Assembly (NCBI RefSeq): GCF_010015585.1
Contig: NW_022985067.1
Coordinates: 1,462,526-1,526,525 of the forward strand
Length of the DNA: 64,000 bases
Origin: Eremomyces bilateralis CBS 781.70
Taxonomy: Eukaryota > Ascomycota > Dothideomycetes > Eremomycetales > Eremomycetaceae
Reading direction: 5' to 3'
The notes under the pieces are model-generated. The model saw nothing but the letters and a program-made list of their open reading frames with translations, had not been told where the DNA came from and did no database searches. The translations under genes and the position numbers were made by a program. This document shows positions 62,166 through 64,000 of this stretch, piece after piece (positions within the stretch are counted from its first letter, which is position 1; each line of letters starts with the position of its first letter).

Positions 62166-64000
62166 TAAGCTGGTAACGCTGTTGAATTGCTAAAGAGAAA
62201 AGGAAAAGATCTCTCTCACTGCGATCTGCTATTTACCTCTGTGAGCAAAAGGTCTACCTATCTCCAAGGGGGGGCGCTTACTCATCTCGCGGATCAATAA
62301 CTGGCAACTTCCAACCAAAATTTCCAACTTTACTACATATAATTTAATAAGATTTTCATAGGTTTATAAGAGCCCAAAGGTACAGAATTTTGGTGGAGGG
62401 CCGCTCATCTGCCCCCGCGCGATGAGTAAGCGCCCCCCCTTGCTCTTCTGCCTTAGGCCGCAAGGCCACAACACACAGACTGGGCGAAGCCCAAGGCTGT
62501 CACACTGTATCTGTATTATACAATTTGATATTCCTATATCCCTATCATTTATGGTGTATTTCTGGGCGAATCTAGTTGTTCTGCTCGATCACGGAGTTTT
62601 GATGAGGTTCGGGGGAGATTACGCTAACTAAATGGGTTTAGGTTGTGCACTTCAGCGACGACGACAAAGGGGATATTACTGTTACGCCAAGTCTGTGGGT
62701 CTCTATGCCTCACAGGAAGGGTTTCTCAAACATTGCTTCCTGTGCAACGTGCACCTTTTGAGTATATTTTGCGAGAGCCCTCTTTCGAGATGAAATATGT
62801 ACTTGTAGATAAGACATTGTTGTCGACTGTCGAGGTACGGGGTATATGACTTTCTATGGAACTTCTTCACAGAGATACTCCAAGATGAAGGACTGTATCC
62901 TAGGGGGGAGCCACTTTTCAACTGTGGCGTTAATAAGGCGGGCAGAGGGTAGTTTGCTTATTCAATGCCATCGAAGAGTCCCTCAGATGCATCTCTCCTT
63001 CTCTAATAATCATGCTGCACCATATTGCTTGACCGTCACTCCATCTCCTCTCCACAGCAAGTGAACTTGACGCGTCTCTCCAAAAGACATGTCGAGATCC
63101 TCGAATTCGGACCGGATACCCGCCCATCTCGACTCAAACGAAGTTTGAATCGAGCTTGCCACGGCGCTCGAGATGGGTGGTAGGGCGGTGGCGCATGAGT
63201 CCTTGGACTACCGTTGAATGCTTCGACAACAGTACATATTTATTGCCTTTCGACGCTCAACCGTGCAGATATGATAGGAATCGGCGCAGTCGACGCCTTC
63301 ATTGAGCGGAATACCGAGTCCATTGCGCCTTCAAGACGCTGCTTTCAGTGCGGATAGCAGCGGAGCGCCCCATTCGGCACAGGCGACATGCCGATAGGGA
63401 CTGTGGAGAATCGATCCGGAGCATCCCTCCCACATCGTGGATGATGGATTCGGTGATTGCGTGGTCTTACGAAAAGTTAGACCAAGCTTCCGGGACTGCA
63501 TTTGAGAACTATATCTCGCGCACAAACACGATCGCAGAATCTAGAACAATAGACAACCACGCTAGGAACCACGTGCAGCATATTTTCCGATCTCCTCTAG
63601 GAAGTAAGAACGCAGCCGTGATCGCTACGATGGAAGAACTGCAGAGTTTCTTCTCGACGCAAAGCTCAGTTCGCCTACCCAGGAGGTATAATTCCCCAGC
63701 CAGGACCGCGCAGATACTTTCAATAGTCGCGATGGTGGGAACCGTCGGATGATATCCGATAACCCGATCCCATGGTTTTGAGACTTGAGCGTGAATTGAC
63801 AGACGATGCTGGTGCCTAGTTTAGGAATGCATCAGTGCTTCCCTTTGGTGCAATGAGGAATCCGACTCTTGAAACCCCACACTATTTTCAGTTGCGCTAA
63901 GAGTACTCCGCAAATTCCGAATGGTTGTTAGCCTTCAAGAATGTCATGCCTCGGTTGAGGCTCATTTATTAATATGGCACGGAAAGGCCAGAACAAGAGA
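62166..64000. other. Gene-poor accessory DNA to the window end
   Basis: About 1.8 kb. Contains the short TIR element (62265-62442). A plus-strand frame at 63,348-63,752 (134 codons) has no recognisable domain. A short palindromic area around 63,110-63,180 (CGAGATGGG / CCCATCTCGA) is present. No gene is supported. Confidence 0.45.
62265..62442. mobile_element. 178-bp MITE-like element with 28-bp terminal inverted repeats
   Basis: The left end CAAGGGGGGGCGCTTACTC (62265 on) matches the reverse complement of the right end (to 62442) over about 28 bp with one mismatch. The interior is AT-rich and non-coding. CTC immediately flanks both ends and could be a 3-bp target duplication. Size and structure fit a miniature inverted-repeat DNA transposon; the parent superfamily is not identifiable. 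Confidence 0.78.

Overview
The window is nuclear DNA of a filamentous ascomycete (Pezizomycotina). Reasons: most genes carry one to five introns of about 48-76 nt (a few reach 93-218 nt) with GTANGT-type donors and CTAAC/CTGAC-like branch sites; secreted, CFEM-like and GPI-anchored cell-surface proteins are frequent; and HET, HeLo and NB-ARC/TPR (NLR-like) proteins occur. The general look is that of Eurotiomycetes, but nothing here fixes the genus. I rebuilt exon-intron models by reading splice sites and phase; all coordinates come from reading, not from a gene finder.

Layout. 0.7-8.8 kb: a GH114-like hydrolase, a berberine-bridge-type FAD oxidoreductase, a secreted Gln/Asn-repeat protein and a sphingoid long-chain base kinase. 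8.8-18.2 kb is gene-poor and decayed: a small minus-strand gene, the 3' exons of a membrane protein, a broken HET/NB-ARC/TPR relic and a broken SET-domain gene. 18.9-28.5 kb: two small secreted or GPI proteins, an mpaB/DUF2236-type protein, a DUF3712-type membrane protein and a cytochrome b5-like protein. 28.5-31.7 kb is decayed and holds a second SET-protein fragment that looks like the missing 3' half of the first. 31.7-37.4 kb: a GPI-anchored GH79-like enzyme and a secreted cysteine-containing protein. 37.6-48.9 kb is the conserved, gene-dense core: a paxillin-like three-LIM protein, a class 1 dihydroorotate dehydrogenase-like protein, Puf6, a coiled-coil protein and an ankyrin protein. 49.2-56 kb: a PAP2-fold protein that has lost its catalytic residues, a HeLo-pseudokinase, a CFEM-like GPI protein and an epoxide hydrolase. 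56-64 kb is an accessory region: ankyrin relic, HET/NB-ARC/TPR receptor with an assembly gap, inverted repeats around it, a piggyBac relic and a short TIR element.

The core genes cover pyrimidine metabolism, ribosome biogenesis or RNA binding, and the actin cytoskeleton. The rest is typical fungal periphery: cell wall, secretion, self/non-self recognition. I found no secondary-metabolite cluster. The strongest unusual items are the PAP2 pseudoenzyme with an N-terminal QNA-W repeat, the SET gene apparently split by an inversion, the HeLo-pseudokinase next door, the unresolved TPR array in the NLR, and the inverted repeats that bracket it.
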